A stretch of DNA of 46,644 bases from Enterobacter asburiae (GCF_021440515.1 NZ_JAKCMV010000023.1:1-46644); one strand, 5' to 3'. Positions 17,457-28,345 are shown, counted from the stretch's first letter. Program-made: numbers and translations. The notes: generated from the sequence alone by a model not told the origin.

Positions 17457-19199
17457 TTAGTTTAATGCTGCGTCAGTAAGTGTATCCGCTAGGTAGAGCT
17501 GGGTTTGATGGGCGGATTGCAGGCGGGATTTTAAGGTGTCGCATAACAACATCAATTCTGCGATTCTACTATTAATTCGGCCCTGTTCACTCAATGGTGG
17601 CAAAGGGATTTGTAAACCAAATAATTTTTCAGATACAAGTTTACAAGTACCATGTGATGAACGATCGACAAGACCTAATATTTGATGAGACATGCCTTTC
17701 ATTAAATATAATAAAAAATCCATATTAAACAGGCGACTTGAAATGCTTTTCATATCTTGATTTATTGTCACTTCCCTTTGATTTATAGCCACAGGGAATG
17801 TATGGGCAAGGATCATGCCTCTTACAACAAACAAAATACTATTATTTGGTATAATACGCACTGAACTATTAGTAACTGCCAGTTCAGAAATATTTAGCTC
17901 AGCTGTTGAAATATAATCAACTTTCATATCCTTCGGAGATATCCATGGAATATCGCCTGACCAATAATTTTCATTATTTTTACTTGGTGTTCCCCCGCCA
18001 CTAATTGTACCGATATCACCTAAACGCACCCATTCCCATCCCTTTGGCAGCTCAAAAGGTTTTTCCTGATAACTCACTGGCGGCAACGGTTTTTGTTTTT
18101 TAATTTTTCCTTCTTTTACCAGTTGCACTTTTTCCTGCTCAATACGTTTAAGCAGTTCAGACGCAGGTTCGTCATTAGGATCTTGCGGCACCAGCTTACC
18201 CATCACAGCCAGTTGCAGGATGGTTTGTTTAAGCGCATCGATACTCGCCTCGGTAGTAGAAAGAGTGTCGAAATGCTGGCTAATTCGCGCCCAGTTTTCG
18301 GCGAGTTCTCCGGCATTTTGGCTATCGGTCAGCGTTGCCAGCAAGGTTTCAACCAATTGCTGATGCGCGTCCAGACTGGTCAGGGATTGCTGTTCCAGTT
18401 GGTCGCAGAGGGACATAAGTTCGTCAACTTTATTCACAATCCTTGATTGTTCTGCAATTGCTGTTAATTCAACCACTGCATTAATAGCTTTATCGGTTCC
18501 TAACCTTGGTAAGTTCATTCCATGCGTTGATTCATTTGCGTAAGCAATAAACCTTGGAGATTTAAGTAAAAGGCGAAGGTAACTTGGGAGAATATTACCA
18601 TAGACTTTTATAGGAATAATTTCAGTTGTACATACACCACTATCATCAGCAACCAAAACTTTATCCAGATACGGTCGTAACTTCCCGTAGAGGACATCAT
18701 TTTTATTAAATTTATTCTTTGAACTTTTAAATGGACGCTCAGAGAACGTAACTCGATTTAAGAGTCTGGATGTACTCTTTTCGATATCTTCAAGTTCAAC
18801 TATCCACGTATCTGCATCCACATCTGTTGGTTCTGCTTTATCACACTCGCCATAGTTAGTAATAAAACCTAACCTCACCCACTCCCACCCTACCGGCAAT
18901 TCAAACGGCTTCTCATCTTCACTAATCTCAGGCAGCGGCTTCTGTTTTTTAATCTTCCCCTGCTTCACCAGCTCCGCTTTCTCTGCGGCAATACGCTTTA
19001 ACAGCTCTGACGCTGGCTCATCATTCGGGTCCTGCGGTACCAGTTTGCCGCGCACCGCCAGTTCCAGAATCAGCTCGCGCAGCTTCTTAATGCCATAAAG
19101 GTCGACTTTGCCGTTACTGCCGCGCCCGGCCATAGAGCGGGTTTGCAGAGCGGAAGACCAGATATCGATGTGGTCGGTGATCAGCTTCTCAATGCTCAT
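17457..19199 (-). CDS. hsdS: Type IB restriction specificity subunit HsdS (system 2)
   Basis: A 580-residue subunit of the EcoAI/EcoEI class, whose HsdS proteins are near 590 residues. It contains an internal repeat. Residues 40-110 (ELAVRGKLVPQDPNDEPASE to PVGWEWVRLG) are nearly copied at 323-393 (QLAVMGKLVPQDPNDEPASE to PKGWEWVRLG). Target recognition domains follow each copy, at about 111-250 and 394-535, and are encoded by visibly AT-rich DNA (about 18430-18860 and 17600-18000), unlike the GC-richer repeats. Its ATG shares one base with the hsdM stop. The frame is complete. The recognised bipartite sequence cannot be told. Confidence 0.93.
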   Translation of the reverse strand: MSIEKLITDHIDIWSSALQTRSMAGRGSNGKVDLYGIKKLRELILELAVRGKLVPQDPNDEPASELLKRIAAEKAELVKQGKIKKQKPLPEISEDEKPFELPVGWEWVRLGFITNYGECDKAEPTDVDADTWIVELEDIEKSTSRLLNRVTFSERPFKSSKNKFNKNDVLYGKLRPYLDKVLVADDSGVCTTEIIPIKVYGNILPSYLRLLLKSPRFIAYANESTHGMNLPRLGTDKAINAVVELTAIAEQSRIVNKVDELMSLCDQLEQQSLTSLDAHQQLVETLLATLTDSQNAGELAENWARISQHFDTLSTTEASIDALKQTILQLAVMGKLVPQDPNDEPASELLKRIEQEKVQLVKEGKIKKQKPLPPVSYQEKPFELPKGWEWVRLGDIGTISGGGTPSKNNENYWSGDIPWISPKDMKVDYISTAELNISELAVTNSSVRIIPNNSILFVVRGMILAHTFPVAINQREVTINQDMKSISSRLFNMDFLLYLMKGMSHQILGLVDRSSHGTCKLVSEKLFGLQIPLPPLSEQGRINSRIAELMLLCDTLKSRLQSAHQTQLYLADTLTDAALN

Positions 19200-20671
19200 C
19201 AGTTCGCCTCCTTATTACCTGCCAGCGCGACACCAAGAATATCGCGTAGCTGGTTACGCAGCTCGCTGATTTCCGCCTGCTGCGTCTGGTACTGCGCCAG
19301 CAGCTCATCCGGGTCGTGGCTGATGGTTTCGCCCTGGTAAGGGTTCTTGATATCAAGGTTGAAGTTGCGGGCGATGATGTCGTCGATGCTGACTTTCCAC
19401 GCCTGATTATTCTTTTCGCGGCTGGCAAAACCGTCTGCTTCGTTGCCCCACCAGTCGATTTCTGCCTGGAACTCTTCAAACTTCATCGGTTTGGTTTTGC
19501 TGTAGTTTTTCACGCCGTCCGGGTACGGGTGCTCGTAGAACCACACCTCTTTGGTGGGCTGGCCTTTGGTGAAGAACAGAATATTGGTTTTGATACCGGT
19601 GTACGGGTTAAACACGCCGTTAGGCAAACGCACGATGGTGTGCAGGTTGCACTCTTCGGTGAGCAGCTTTTTGATTTTGGTTTTCACACCTTCGCCAAAT
19701 AGCGTGCCGTCCGGCAAGACCACCGCCGCGCGGCCTTTGTCTGCCAGTACTTCGATAATCAGTTGCAGGAACAGATCGGCGGTTTCACGGGTCTGCATCT
19801 CCGCCGGGAAGTTTTTCTCAATGCCGTCTTCTTCGGTGCCGCCAAACGGTGGGTTGGTAACAATCACATCAACCTGCTCATCCCAGGAAGAGAGCGGTTT
19901 ATTCAGCGTGTTGTCGTGACGGATTTGCACTGGCACTTCAATGCCGTGCAGCAGCATGTTGGTGGTACACAGCAGGTGCGGAAGCTGCTTTTTCTCGACG
20001 CCGTAGATCTGCTTTTGCAGCGTTTTATGGTCTTCGGTGGTGTTAACGTAATGCTCTTTCACATGGTCGAACGCACAGGCGAGGAAGCCGCCGGTGCCGC
20101 ACGCCGGGTCCATAATCGACTCGCCAAGCTTCGGATCGATGCGGTTGACCATAAAACGCGTCACCGCTCGCGGGGTGTAGAACTCACCCGCATTACCGGC
20201 GCTTTGCAGGTCGCGCAGGATCTGTTCGTAAATATCGCCAAACAGATGGCGCTCCTGGCTGCTGCTGAAGTCGATTTCATTGAGCTTGTTGATCACCTGG
20301 CGCAGCAGCGTACCGTTCTTCATGTAGTTGTAGGCATCGCTGAACGCCTGTTTTACCACAAAGCCACGCGGATTCTTATCGATCGGCGCGGTGAGGTTTT
20401 TCAGGGTAGGGAACAGGTCGTCGTTCACAAATTCCAGCAACGCATCACCGGTGATGCCTTCGCTGTTCGCCGCCCAGCTACGCCATAAATAGCGCTGCGG
20501 GATAGGCAGCTGGTAGTCGTCCTGCTCCAGTTCCAGCTCTTCTTCCTGCGTATCAAAAATCTTCAAAAACAGCAGCCATGAAAGCTGCCCCAGACGCTGG
20601 GCATCGCCGTCCACACCGGCGTCTTTACGCATAATGTCCTGAAGGGATTTAATGACTGAACTAATCGACAT
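19199..20671 (-). CDS. hsdM: Type IB DNA methyltransferase subunit HsdM (system 2)
   Basis: 490 residues, the length of EcoAI/EcoEI HsdM. AdoMet motif DPACGTGGF at 188-196, catalytic NPPF at 273-276, and FYTPRAVTRFMV before motif I. GGAAAG precedes the ATG. It overlaps hsdS by one base (TGATG), so the subunits are translationally coupled. A terminator-like hairpin lies between it and hsdR. Intact and expected to be active. Confidence 0.95.
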   Translation of the reverse strand: MSISSVIKSLQDIMRKDAGVDGDAQRLGQLSWLLFLKIFDTQEEELELEQDDYQLPIPQRYLWRSWAANSEGITGDALLEFVNDDLFPTLKNLTAPIDKNPRGFVVKQAFSDAYNYMKNGTLLRQVINKLNEIDFSSSQERHLFGDIYEQILRDLQSAGNAGEFYTPRAVTRFMVNRIDPKLGESIMDPACGTGGFLACAFDHVKEHYVNTTEDHKTLQKQIYGVEKKQLPHLLCTTNMLLHGIEVPVQIRHDNTLNKPLSSWDEQVDVIVTNPPFGGTEEDGIEKNFPAEMQTRETADLFLQLIIEVLADKGRAAVVLPDGTLFGEGVKTKIKKLLTEECNLHTIVRLPNGVFNPYTGIKTNILFFTKGQPTKEVWFYEHPYPDGVKNYSKTKPMKFEEFQAEIDWWGNEADGFASREKNNQAWKVSIDDIIARNFNLDIKNPYQGETISHDPDELLAQYQTQQAEISELRNQLRDILGVALAGNKEAN

Positions 20672-20687
20672 GTTTTCTTTCCATACT

Positions 20688-20725
20688 TAAAAAGGATGCC
20701 ACCGGTCGCAGTTGCGGCCAGTGGC
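20688..20725 (-). terminator. Terminator-like hairpin between hsdR and hsdM (system 2)
   Basis: On the minus strand a long hairpin (GCCAC...GTGGC outer stem and GGCCGC/GCGACC inner stem with one mismatch and one wobble, 20698-20725) is followed by ATCCTTTTT. As in system 1, it sits in the hsdR-hsdM gap. Confidence 0.65.
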
Positions 20726-20742
20726 AATAAATTTACGAGTTA

Positions 20743-23184
20743 TCAGGCTAAGCGCGGCGGAATCTGGTAGATTTCGTTTTCCAGTTCGTTAACGGCTTGC
20801 TCATACGCCTTTTTGTCGCCAAAGCGGGTTTTGATGATCTCAATTGGGCGACCCAGTGCATCGAACGGCTTCAGTTTTAGCACCTGAACATCCTCGATTT
20901 CCTGCACGCCTTCATCGGCGTATTTGTCCAGCAGGGTATTGAGAACCTGCTGAGCCGGCTCGGCGTATTTCGTAAAATAGTTACGCTTACGTACGTTGGC
21001 CGCGCGCTCCTGACGGGTTAACGGCGGCTGACCGTACACCACATGACAGAGCAAATCAAACGGGTCGAGATCTTTACCCACCTCTTCGGACAGCACATCC
21101 CACAGAATCCCCAGCTGCGCCAGTTCTTCAATGATTGCCTGCTTTCGAGGTGCCTCCTGCCATTTGCGCACGAAGCTATCCAGCGAGGCGTACTCGCTGT
21201 CTTTCAGCATCGTTTTGCGGGTGTAATCCTGGAAGGATTCAGTGACCAGCTTGCCGTCAGAATCGTAATACTGAACGCGCTTAGCTAGTATTTTTACATC
21301 CACACCATTTACGTAGAATTTGCGGACTTTATCTTCATCATCGACATGGAACTCGCCATTGCCCGCATGCTTATTATGATTGGCCTGATAGTCAACGGCG
21401 TCTTCTCGCGCTTCATTAGCAAGATGATCTCCATCATCAATAGCGTTTTCTTCATCCAGCCGCTCATTGAAGTCGGAACTTTCATCGGAGATATCGTCGG
21501 GTTTAACCACCAGCACTTTTTCCGGCAAGCCGTCAAAGCGTGGGTCGGCAAATAGCTCGGTCGCTTTTTTGAAATCGAGAATAGTGAACCACAGCTTGCC
21601 GTGTTTTTCGTTGATGCGCGTGCCGCGCCCAATGATCTGTTTAAACTTGGTCATCGACTGAATGTTTTGATCTAATACCACCAGCTTGCAGGTCTGCGCA
21701 TCAACGCCAGTGGTCATCAATTCTGACGTTGTCGCGATAACCGGGTAGGCTTTTTTAGGATTGATAAAGTTATCCAGTTGCGCCTTGCCGATATCATCGT
21801 CGCCGGTGATTTTCATCACGTACTTTTCGTTCTTCAACACCTGCTCGGGGTTGAGCACCACCAGCGCATGGCGCATTCGATCGGCGTGATCGATGTCGTT
21901 GCAGAAAACGATGGTTTTATCCATCGGGTTGGTACGTTTCAGGTAATCGGTGATGGTCTGCGCCACCAGCATGGTGCGCTCATCAATCACCAGCGTGCGA
22001 TCAAAATCTTTCAGGTTGTAGATACGGTCTTCAATCTCTTCGCCGTATTTATCCAGTTGACCTTTGACGGGCCGCCAGCCCTGGACATCAACGTCGATAT
22101 CAACGCGCACGACTTTGTAAGGGGCGAGGAAACCGTCTTCAATGCCCTCCTTCAGCGAATAGGTGTAAACCGGCTCACCGAAGTAGTCGATATTTGAAAT
22201 GTCTTCCGTTTCTTTCGGCGTTGCCGTCAGACCAACCTGAGTCGCGTTGCCGAAATACTCCAGAATTTCCCGCCAGGCAGAATCTTCAGACGCACTGCCA
22301 CGGTGGCATTCGTCAATCACAATCAGGTCAAAGAAATCCGGGGCCACCTGCTTATAGGCTTTTTGGTGTTCTTCCGGTCCGGTAATGGCCTGGTACAGCG
22401 CCAGATGTACCTCATAGGCGGGATCGATAGTGCGTCCGGTGACTTTGGTCATCGCATTACCGAACGGCTGAAAGTCGTTACGTTTAGTTTGATCAACCAG
22501 AATGTTGCGGTCCGCGAGGAAAAGGATGCGTTTTTTGTTTTTGGCCTTCCACAGCCGCCAGATGATCTGGAATGCGGTATAGGTTTTGCCCGTACCGGTT
22601 GCCATAACCAGCAGAATACGATTCTTTCCCGCCGATACGGCATCTACCGTTCGGTTGATCGCCTGCATCTGATAGTAACGGGGAGATTTGCCGCTGCCGT
22701 CGTCGAAATAGTCCTGGCTGATAACCGGCAACTGCGCCTGAGTGAATCCTTTCCAGACACAGTATTTTTGCCAGAGCTGTTCAGGCGTGGGGAAGTCGCT
22801 AAGGGCAATTTCGGATTCGAGCTGCTGCGGGTTGGTTTTATCGTGGAAGATGAATCCATCACCGTTGGAGGCAAATACAAAGGGAACGTCGAGCAGGCTG
22901 GCGTAGTCCAGCCCCTGCTGCATCCCTTTACTGATGGCATGCTTATTCGCCTTGGCTTCGATTACGGCCAGGGGCAAGTTCGGCTTGTGATACAGCACGA
23001 TATCGGCAGACTTAACTTTGATACGTGACGCCAGTTTGCCCCGGACGACAATTTTTCCATCACGCAGTTTCACTTCCTGACGCACCTGCGACATAACATT
23101 CCAGCCCGCGTTTTTTATCGCTGGCAAGATGTATTTGGTGATGATGTCTGTTTCCGTCAGATGTGATTTGTTTTCGCCAACCAT
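20743..23184 (-). CDS. hsdR: Type IB restriction endonuclease subunit HsdR (system 2)
   Basis: 813 residues, the characteristic EcoAI/EcoEI length. The N-terminal nuclease has SADIVLYHK (D61) and AVIEAKAN (E76, K78). The SF2 translocase core has Walker A ATGTGKT at 195-201 and the DECH box in [12 protein letters not shown]. The C-terminal EcoEI-type domain binds the methylase. It is first in the operon hsdR-hsdM-hsdS-nuclease and divergent from the Mokosh-like gene, with a 305-base shared promoter region. Intact. Confidence 0.95.
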   Translation of the reverse strand: MVGENKSHLTETDIITKYILPAIKNAGWNVMSQVRQEVKLRDGKIVVRGKLASRIKVKSADIVLYHKPNLPLAVIEAKANKHAISKGMQQGLDYASLLDVPFVFASNGDGFIFHDKTNPQQLESEIALSDFPTPEQLWQKYCVWKGFTQAQLPVISQDYFDDGSGKSPRYYQMQAINRTVDAVSAGKNRILLVMATGTGKTYTAFQIIWRLWKAKNKKRILFLADRNILVDQTKRNDFQPFGNAMTKVTGRTIDPAYEVHLALYQAITGPEEHQKAYKQVAPDFFDLIVIDECHRGSASEDSAWREILEYFGNATQVGLTATPKETEDISNIDYFGEPVYTYSLKEGIEDGFLAPYKVVRVDIDVDVQGWRPVKGQLDKYGEEIEDRIYNLKDFDRTLVIDERTMLVAQTITDYLKRTNPMDKTIVFCNDIDHADRMRHALVVLNPEQVLKNEKYVMKITGDDDIGKAQLDNFINPKKAYPVIATTSELMTTGVDAQTCKLVVLDQNIQSMTKFKQIIGRGTRINEKHGKLWFTILDFKKATELFADPRFDGLPEKVLVVKPDDISDESSDFNERLDEENAIDDGDHLANEAREDAVDYQANHNKHAGNGEFHVDDEDKVRKFYVNGVDVKILAKRVQYYDSDGKLVTESFQDYTRKTMLKDSEYASLDSFVRKWQEAPRKQAIIEELAQLGILWDVLSEEVGKDLDPFDLLCHVVYGQPPLTRQERAANVRKRNYFTKYAEPAQQVLNTLLDKYADEGVQEIEDVQVLKLKPFDALGRPIEIIKTRFGDKKAYEQAVNELENEIYQIPPRLA

Positions 23185-23397
23185 AGCAGAGCTCTCAACA
23201 AAATAGGATTAGCTCTGATTTTACACAGATTAGGCTATCAGGTAATGAGCTGAAACGGTGTTTTGGGAATCTCCTGGTAAAATCAGATACTGATTGCTTA
23301 ATGATACGGTTTACTCAGCCTCTTCCCTGGACAACCCCATCTTACGACCAAATTATCCCAATGGCTTTAATTGAGCACTTATCACGCATAAACAATT

Positions 23398-23417
23398 GTT
23401 GCGATCCCTCTCGCAAC
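23398..23417. promoter_or_regulatory. Inverted repeat in the divergent hsdR / helicase promoter region
   Basis: GTTGCGA/TCGCAAC around a 6-base loop, directly after the palindrome AACAATTGTT (23391-23400). The 23185-23489 gap holds no gene and must carry promoters for hsdR (left) and the helicase-nuclease (right). This site lies about 70 bases before the helicase-nuclease start and could bind a regulator. Confidence 0.45.
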
Positions 23418-23489
23418 GTGGACAATACTTAATCACACGCAAGAAACATCAACGAAATCAATAATTTTACTTAAGCTACAGGACGGGTA

Positions 23490-26400
23490 ATGGACAGTAA
23501 TACTCAGGGATTCACTTCGTACTGGCGTAACACCTTGGCTGATGCCGAATCTGGTAGAGGAGCTTTTGATCGGGATGAGGTTGATTCATTCACTAAATGG
23601 ATAGACATCACGTCAGGAAGGCTTGACGAGCAGACTGTTCGCGCATTTTTTGAAGGTGAAAACGACACGGTTAGAAGCGTCGCAGTGCTTTTACGACCTC
23701 AGGTATGGGTCAGGCTTTCTAAGCATGGCAAAGTGTCAATGGCGGGTGCACCGGGTGTTGTTACGCCACTGGTAATTTATGCGCGCGTGAGCCGTGAAGG
23801 CTTTTTATTTCCAACCGCTTCTGCCGCGATCCCTCGCGATTTGCTCGACCCGCTGCCCAACGGCACTTTTTCGATTGGGGATATTGAGCATTACGATAAA
23901 TATAAAACCGCAAACTACGCGACAACATTCTGTGGCGATAATGAGCCTGAGCAATGTACAGAGACTGATGAGCAGCGTGCAGCGCGGCATATTCGTTATC
24001 ATGAGTTGTGGAACAGCTACCTTGAGGAATCAGCCGCGCTACTAATGAACGTAGCGGGAGAATGGGTTACTAACCATGAAGAATATGAACCGGCTGCCCA
24101 TGGCTATGTAATCAAAGCCGGCAAGCCCGGAGGCGCCAGTCTTCATATTTTGCCTATGTACGATCATTTACTGTCGTGCAAAAAAGAGGTCCCCTTATTA
24201 TCGCGCTTTGCTTCGCAAGAAAGTCCGCCACTTGAGCCCCTCCTTCCCGGTAATGCGATGTTCAGTATGCGTATGGGACATTCGGGCGATAAATTTCCGC
24301 TGGCTGAAGCGCAGCGCGATGCCCTTAGCCATTATCTCACCCAGCAGCCAGGCGATATTCTGGCCGTTAACGGTCCTCCGGGAACGGGGAAAACGACTCT
24401 GCTTCTGTCTGTCATTGCTACCGAATGGGTCAATGCGGCGCTTAATAAAACCGAACCACCGGTGGTGATAGCAACCTCAACCAACAATCAGGCCGTTACC
24501 AATATTATTGAAGCTTTCGGTAAAGATTTCGCTACCGGCAGCGGTGTTATGGCCGGACGCTGGCTGCCAGAGGTGACGAGTTTTGGCGCCTACTACCCAT
24601 CATTAAGCCGCAAAGCCGAGGCCGAAAAAAAATACCAGACGGATGATTTTTTCACTCACATTGAATCTCATGAATATGTAGATAGGGCGCGGAGCGTCTT
24701 TCTTGAAAAAGCCAGTGAAGCCTTTCCTGATAAGGAATGTGGTTCCCCTGAAGAGGTTATCGATCTCTTGCATGAGCGCTTAACTGAACGTCATGAGCGC
24801 CTTAAAGAAATTGAGAGTGCATGGGATACGCTGAATCGTATTCGGCAAGAGCGGGACGCCATCAGTGAAAACCTACAGCAATATATTCAGGAGCAGAACG
24901 CGCTGCTGGTTAATAGCTCAGATGAACTCGCGCTTTTAAAAGAGGGAAAAAAGCAGTGGCAGCAATATCGGGCCAATGAGTCGCTGATATATGCCTTCTT
25001 CTCGTGGATCCCTGGCATTCAAAATAAACGCCGTTATCAGATTAACATTTTCATGGACGATACCTTTGGCCCCAGAATGACAGCCTTTAGTGGCACGGTT
25101 CCCGATGATATCGATGCATGGATAGAGAGAACTATCGCTCAAGCTGAAAAAGAGCAGGGTGTTTGTCAGCGGCAGCTCGATGTGGCACATGACGTTTTAC
25201 GGCGCGAAGCGCAAGCTCTCCAGCAGTGGCGTAGCCTGTCTGTGCTGTTGGGCCATGATGGAGAGGACGAAATCTCTCTTGCCCGGGCAGATGAGCTGGC
25301 TGATACGCAGATTCGTTTCCCCGCGTTCCAGCTGGCGACCCACTACTGGGAAGGCCGCTGGCTGATGGATATGTCTGCGATTAAAGATCTTCAGGATGAA
25401 AAAGGTCGTAACGGCGCTAAAATCGTTCAGGCCCGCTGGCAGCGCAGAATGAAACTCACGCCATGTGTGGTAATGACCTGTTATATGTTGCCACAACACA
25501 TGAAAATTGGTGTCCAGGATGCTGAGTCCAGGAAGTACGCTGATAGCTATTATTACAATTTCGCCGATCTACTGATTGTGGATGAGGCTGGGCAGGTATT
25601 ACCGGAGGTGGCTGCGGCCTCTTTCGCCCTCGCCAAAAAAGCGTTAGTCATTGGTGATACCGCACAGCTTTCACCTGTCTGGAGCAGTTTACCCGTCATG
25701 GACATGGGCAACATGCTGGAACAGAACCTCATTTCTGGCAGTACTCATGAAGCGCTGAAGGACGCCTATAGTGTGATAAGTGATTCAGGTAAAAGTGCAG
25801 CATCGGGAAGCGTCATGAAGGTTGCTCAATTTAATTCCCGCTACCAGTACGATCCGAATTTTGCTCGTGGCATGTACCTTTATGAGCATCGTCGCTGTTT
25901 CGATAATATTATCAGCTACTGCAACGCATTATGCTATGAGGGCAAATTACTTCCTAAACGGGGTAATGAAAATAGCCCGCTATTTCCATCATTAGGCTAC
26001 CTTCATATTGATGGAAAAGGTGTTCAGGCAAGCAATAAAAGTCGCTTCAATCTCCTGGAAGCTGAAACCATCGCTGCATGGCTGGCGGCGCATAAACAGA
26101 AAATAGAACGTTATTACGGTAAAGCATTGCATCAAATCGTCGGGATCGTTACGCCATTCTCTGCGCAGGTTAATCACCTTAAAAAGGCTCTACAAAGTAA
26201 GGATATTAATTGTTCCGGGGATGATAATCCCCTCACAGTAGGTACGGTGCACACTTTACAAGGTGCTGAAAGACCAATAGTCCTCTTTTCCCCTGTTTAT
26301 TCTAAACATGCAGATGGAAGATTCATGGATAAATACAGCAATATACTGAATGTTGCCGTTTCTCGCGCTAAGGACAGCTTCCTGGTCTTTGGTGATATGG

Positions 26401-27011
26401 ATCTTTTTGAAATTCAGGCGGGGTCTTCTCCACGGGGATTGCTGGCGAAATATTTATTTGCCTCTGCTGATAATCAATTGCAGTTTGAAACGCAGCTCCG
26501 TGACGATCTGAATACCGATAAAGCACCACCCCTAATCCTGCATGGGGTGGAGCAACACGATGCTTTTTTGAATCAGACTTTTGAAGATGTAGGCAATAGC
26601 ATTACGATCGTTTCCCCCTGGCTTAACTGGAACAAGCTGGAGGAAACCGGCTTTGTTGCCTCGATGAGGCAGGCTCGTACTCGTGGTGTCGACATCACGG
26701 TGGTAACGGACAAAGCATCTAATATCCAGCATACGGATCCTGAAAAACGCAGAGAGAAACAACACAGGCTTAACGAGGCGGTGGATAAGCTCAATGAGAT
26801 GGGCATTGTGACGAAGCTTGTCAGCCGTGTGCACAGTAAAATTGTCATCGGTGATGAGGGGCTACTGTGCGTCGGATCCTTTAACTGGTTTAGCGCGGCG
26901 CGAGATGCGCGCTATCCGCTGTATGACACATCGATGGTATACAGCGGCGAAATAGTGAAAGGGGAAATTAAAGCGATTTATTCTATCCTTGAACAACGTC
27001 AGATTTTATAA
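23490..27011 (+). CDS. SF1 helicase fused to PLD-type nuclease, type II Mokosh (MkoC)-like defence protein
   Basis: A 1173-residue protein. An N-terminal domain of unknown fold (1-270) precedes an Upf1/DNA2-type (COG1112) SF1 helicase: Walker A GPPGTGKT at 295-302, a long charged insertion with coiled coil about 420-640, Walker [10 protein letters not shown] near 694, then [13 protein letters not shown] and [10 protein letters not shown], the C-terminal helicase motifs. The last about 150 residues are a phospholipase-D-type nuclease with one HKD motif (H1115-S-K1117...D1122) followed by VGSFNW. A single-gene fusion of this helicase to a PLD nuclease is the described architecture of type II Mokosh anti-phage systems. 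All motifs are intact. Assignment rests on domain order, not on an alignment. It is monocistronic and divergent from hsdR. Confidence 0.82.
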   Translation: MDSNTQGFTSYWRNTLADAESGRGAFDRDEVDSFTKWIDITSGRLDEQTVRAFFEGENDTVRSVAVLLRPQVWVRLSKHGKVSMAGAPGVVTPLVIYARVSREGFLFPTASAAIPRDLLDPLPNGTFSIGDIEHYDKYKTANYATTFCGDNEPEQCTETDEQRAARHIRYHELWNSYLEESAALLMNVAGEWVTNHEEYEPAAHGYVIKAGKPGGASLHILPMYDHLLSCKKEVPLLSRFASQESPPLEPLLPGNAMFSMRMGHSGDKFPLAEAQRDALSHYLTQQPGDILAVNGPPGTGKTTLLLSVIATEWVNAALNKTEPPVVIATSTNNQAVTNIIEAFGKDFATGSGVMAGRWLPEVTSFGAYYPSLSRKAEAEKKYQTDDFFTHIESHEYVDRARSVFLEKASEAFPDKECGSPEEVIDLLHERLTERHERLKEIESAWDTLNRIRQERDAISENLQQYIQEQNALLVNSSDELALLKEGKKQWQQYRANESLIYAFFSWIPGIQNKRRYQINIFMDDTFGPRMTAFSGTVPDDIDAWIERTIAQAEKEQGVCQRQLDVAHDVLRREAQALQQWRSLSVLLGHDGEDEISLARADELADTQIRFPAFQLATHYWEGRWLMDMSAIKDLQDEKGRNGAKIVQARWQRRMKLTPCVVMTCYMLPQHMKIGVQDAESRKYADSYYYNFADLLIVDEAGQVLPEVAAASFALAKKALVIGDTAQLSPVWSSLPVMDMGNMLEQNLISGSTHEALKDAYSVISDSGKSAASGSVMKVAQFNSRYQYDPNFARGMYLYEHRRCFDNIISYCNALCYEGKLLPKRGNENSPLFPSLGYLHIDGKGVQASNKSRFNLLEAETIAAWLAAHKQKIERYYGKALHQIVGIVTPFSAQVNHLKKALQSKDINCSGDDNPLTVGTVHTLQGAERPIVLFSPVYSKHADGRFMDKYSNILNVAVSRAKDSFLVFGDMDLFEIQAGSSPRGLLAKYLFASADNQLQFETQLRDDLNTDKAPPLILHGVEQHDAFLNQTFEDVGNSITIVSPWLNWNKLEETGFVASMRQARTRGVDITVVTDKASNIQHTDPEKRREKQHRLNEAVDKLNEMGIVTKLVSRVHSKIVIGDEGLLCVGSFNWFSAARDARYPLYDTSMVYSGEIVKGEIKAIYSILEQRQIL

Positions 27012-27026
27012 AAAAACAATTGTCAT

Positions 27027-27053
27027 GAGCACCTGTCCAACAGGCAGGTGCTC
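27027..27053. terminator. Hairpin between convergent genes
   Basis: GAGCACCTG/CAGGTGCTC (27027-27035 with 27045-27053) and a 9-base loop between the helicase-nuclease and the HNH gene. It has no T run, so termination may be weak. Confidence 0.5.
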
Positions 27054-27084
27054 TGAAATTGGTAAGACAATTTAATATGGCTAT

Positions 27085-28035
27085 TTAACCTTTGAAGACA
27101 TATTCCCGGTGCCATTTCAGATAGCTTAATGATGGGGTACGCAGCGTAGCTATCCTCTCAGGTAAACTCAGCTTATCGCATGTTTCAAAATCCAGCTGAT
27201 TGCTAATTAATACCTCACCTTCATTGGCAAAAGAAATCCAACCCGAGTCAAATAAGGTATCAATATGTGCGGCAAGCATGAGGCCATTATAGGGATTTAA
27301 TCTTTCATGCGCGGTTTTGCATGCAGACCAGGGTTTTATGTGGCTCGCTCTGAGCAATGGCTGGAAAGTAATTCCTGTAACAGGGCATTCAGGATAGAGG
27401 GCTAAACATTCACTCCGGAAAGTACCCTGACCGACTCTGGCCTGGATCAGCGCTGTGCGGGTGGTGTCGTTTATGGAACGATCCTGACTAATGATTTCTA
27501 TATCCTGATGGATAAGGTCGAAACTATCGATTTGGCGTTCTGTCTCGATAGGTGATTCAGGTGTTTCAAAACCCAGCTCATGGGACAATGAGAAATGAAT
27601 TTCTTCAGGAAAATACTTTTCAAGGAGCTGCTTTGCCAGTACATCAATTACGTTTTTTTTTCTTTGCAATATAGAAAATGATGCTGGATCAAAACCCCCA
27701 TGCAAATGAGTTTCCAGGGCCTTTTTTAAGGTAGGTTCAACCGGACTTTCCAACAGGACAGAGTCGATGCCTTCCAGCTCCCAGAATCCATCATGCTTCA
27801 GGCGCCAGAACGGCATCAGAACTTCGTAGGTACGACGTTCAGGTCCATAGCGTTTAAGCAGTTCGCTAAGCTGCCGTTGTATCTCATTCTGAAACAGGAA
27901 AAGGCGGGGATGGCCTTTCTTGTACTGAGAAAGAACATAGAGTAGCAACAAAGGTTTGTTCAGCGCCGGTGCGTTGTTGTACCAGGCCGTTTTCATCTCA
28001 GCGATTTTTTGACTTAAGGATTTTGCAATGGTCAT
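27085..28035 (-). CDS. Predicted type IV restriction enzyme: sulphur-binding-type domain plus HNH nuclease
   Basis: 316 residues. The N-terminal part has KPLLLLYVLSQYKKG (27-41) and VLMPFWRLKHDGFWEL (72-87), both features I associate with sulphur-binding domains of ScoMcrA-like enzymes that read phosphorothioated DNA. Residues 190-300 are an HNH_2 nuclease: RASHIKPWS (H232), RLNPYNGLML (N250) and AAHIDTLFDSG (H257), with C210 and C217 possibly structural. It likely cuts phosphorothioate- or otherwise modified foreign DNA. No dnd genes are visible, as expected for a host using it against modified invaders. Convergent with the Mokosh-like gene. The HNH call is firm; the sulphur specificity is inferred from motif resemblance. 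Confidence 0.78.
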   Translation of the reverse strand: MTIAKSLSQKIAEMKTAWYNNAPALNKPLLLLYVLSQYKKGHPRLFLFQNEIQRQLSELLKRYGPERRTYEVLMPFWRLKHDGFWELEGIDSVLLESPVEPTLKKALETHLHGGFDPASFSILQRKKNVIDVLAKQLLEKYFPEEIHFSLSHELGFETPESPIETERQIDSFDLIHQDIEIISQDRSINDTTRTALIQARVGQGTFRSECLALYPECPVTGITFQPLLRASHIKPWSACKTAHERLNPYNGLMLAAHIDTLFDSGWISFANEGEVLISNQLDFETCDKLSLPERIATLRTPSLSYLKWHREYVFKG

Positions 28036-28185
28036 GGTTCAGTTACAGGAGCCAGTAGTTTTGCGATGATGCTCGCAAAACCCTGACCAATCAACCCACA
28101 ACTAACAAAAACATGAGCTTACCTCACATAACATTATTTCCTGAATCCCCCTCGCAAATCCCAAATTTCCCCCCGCGCCAAAACG

Positions 28186-28212
28186 CTGTACGTATATTCA
28201 GCACGGTATAAT
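28186..28212 (+). promoter_or_regulatory. LexA box overlapping the symE promoter
   Basis: CTGTACGTATATTCAG (28186-28201) fits CTGT-N8-ACAG with one mismatch. A perfect -10 TATAAT follows at 28207-28212. Repression by LexA and SOS induction of symE follow, as known in E. coli. The 5' leader to the symE ATG would be about 120 bases. Confidence 0.75.
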
Positions 28213-28272
28213 AGCCACGAGAAATTACGCCGAACGGCGAAAGGAAGTATCAAAGAGAATTTAACGAGGAAT

Positions 28273-28345
28273 TCGCGATATGAAGGTGCTGCAACACCCT
28301 CATACCGCTAACCACAACCAACTAGAATGGAGTTGAAAATGGCTG
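28273..28345 (-). ncRNA. symR: Candidate SymR antisense RNA
   Basis: The minus strand over the symE leader and ribosome site resembles E. coli SymR as I remember it, with TTGTGGTTAGCGG then GGGTGTTGCAGCACC. It can form a hairpin TATGAGGGTG/CACCTTCATA (one mismatch). A minus-strand promoter fits: -35 TTTGCA at 28375-28380, 17-base spacing, -10 TAAAAT at 28352-28357, placing the start near 28345. SymR represses symE translation by pairing over the start region. Ends are approximate. Confidence 0.6.
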
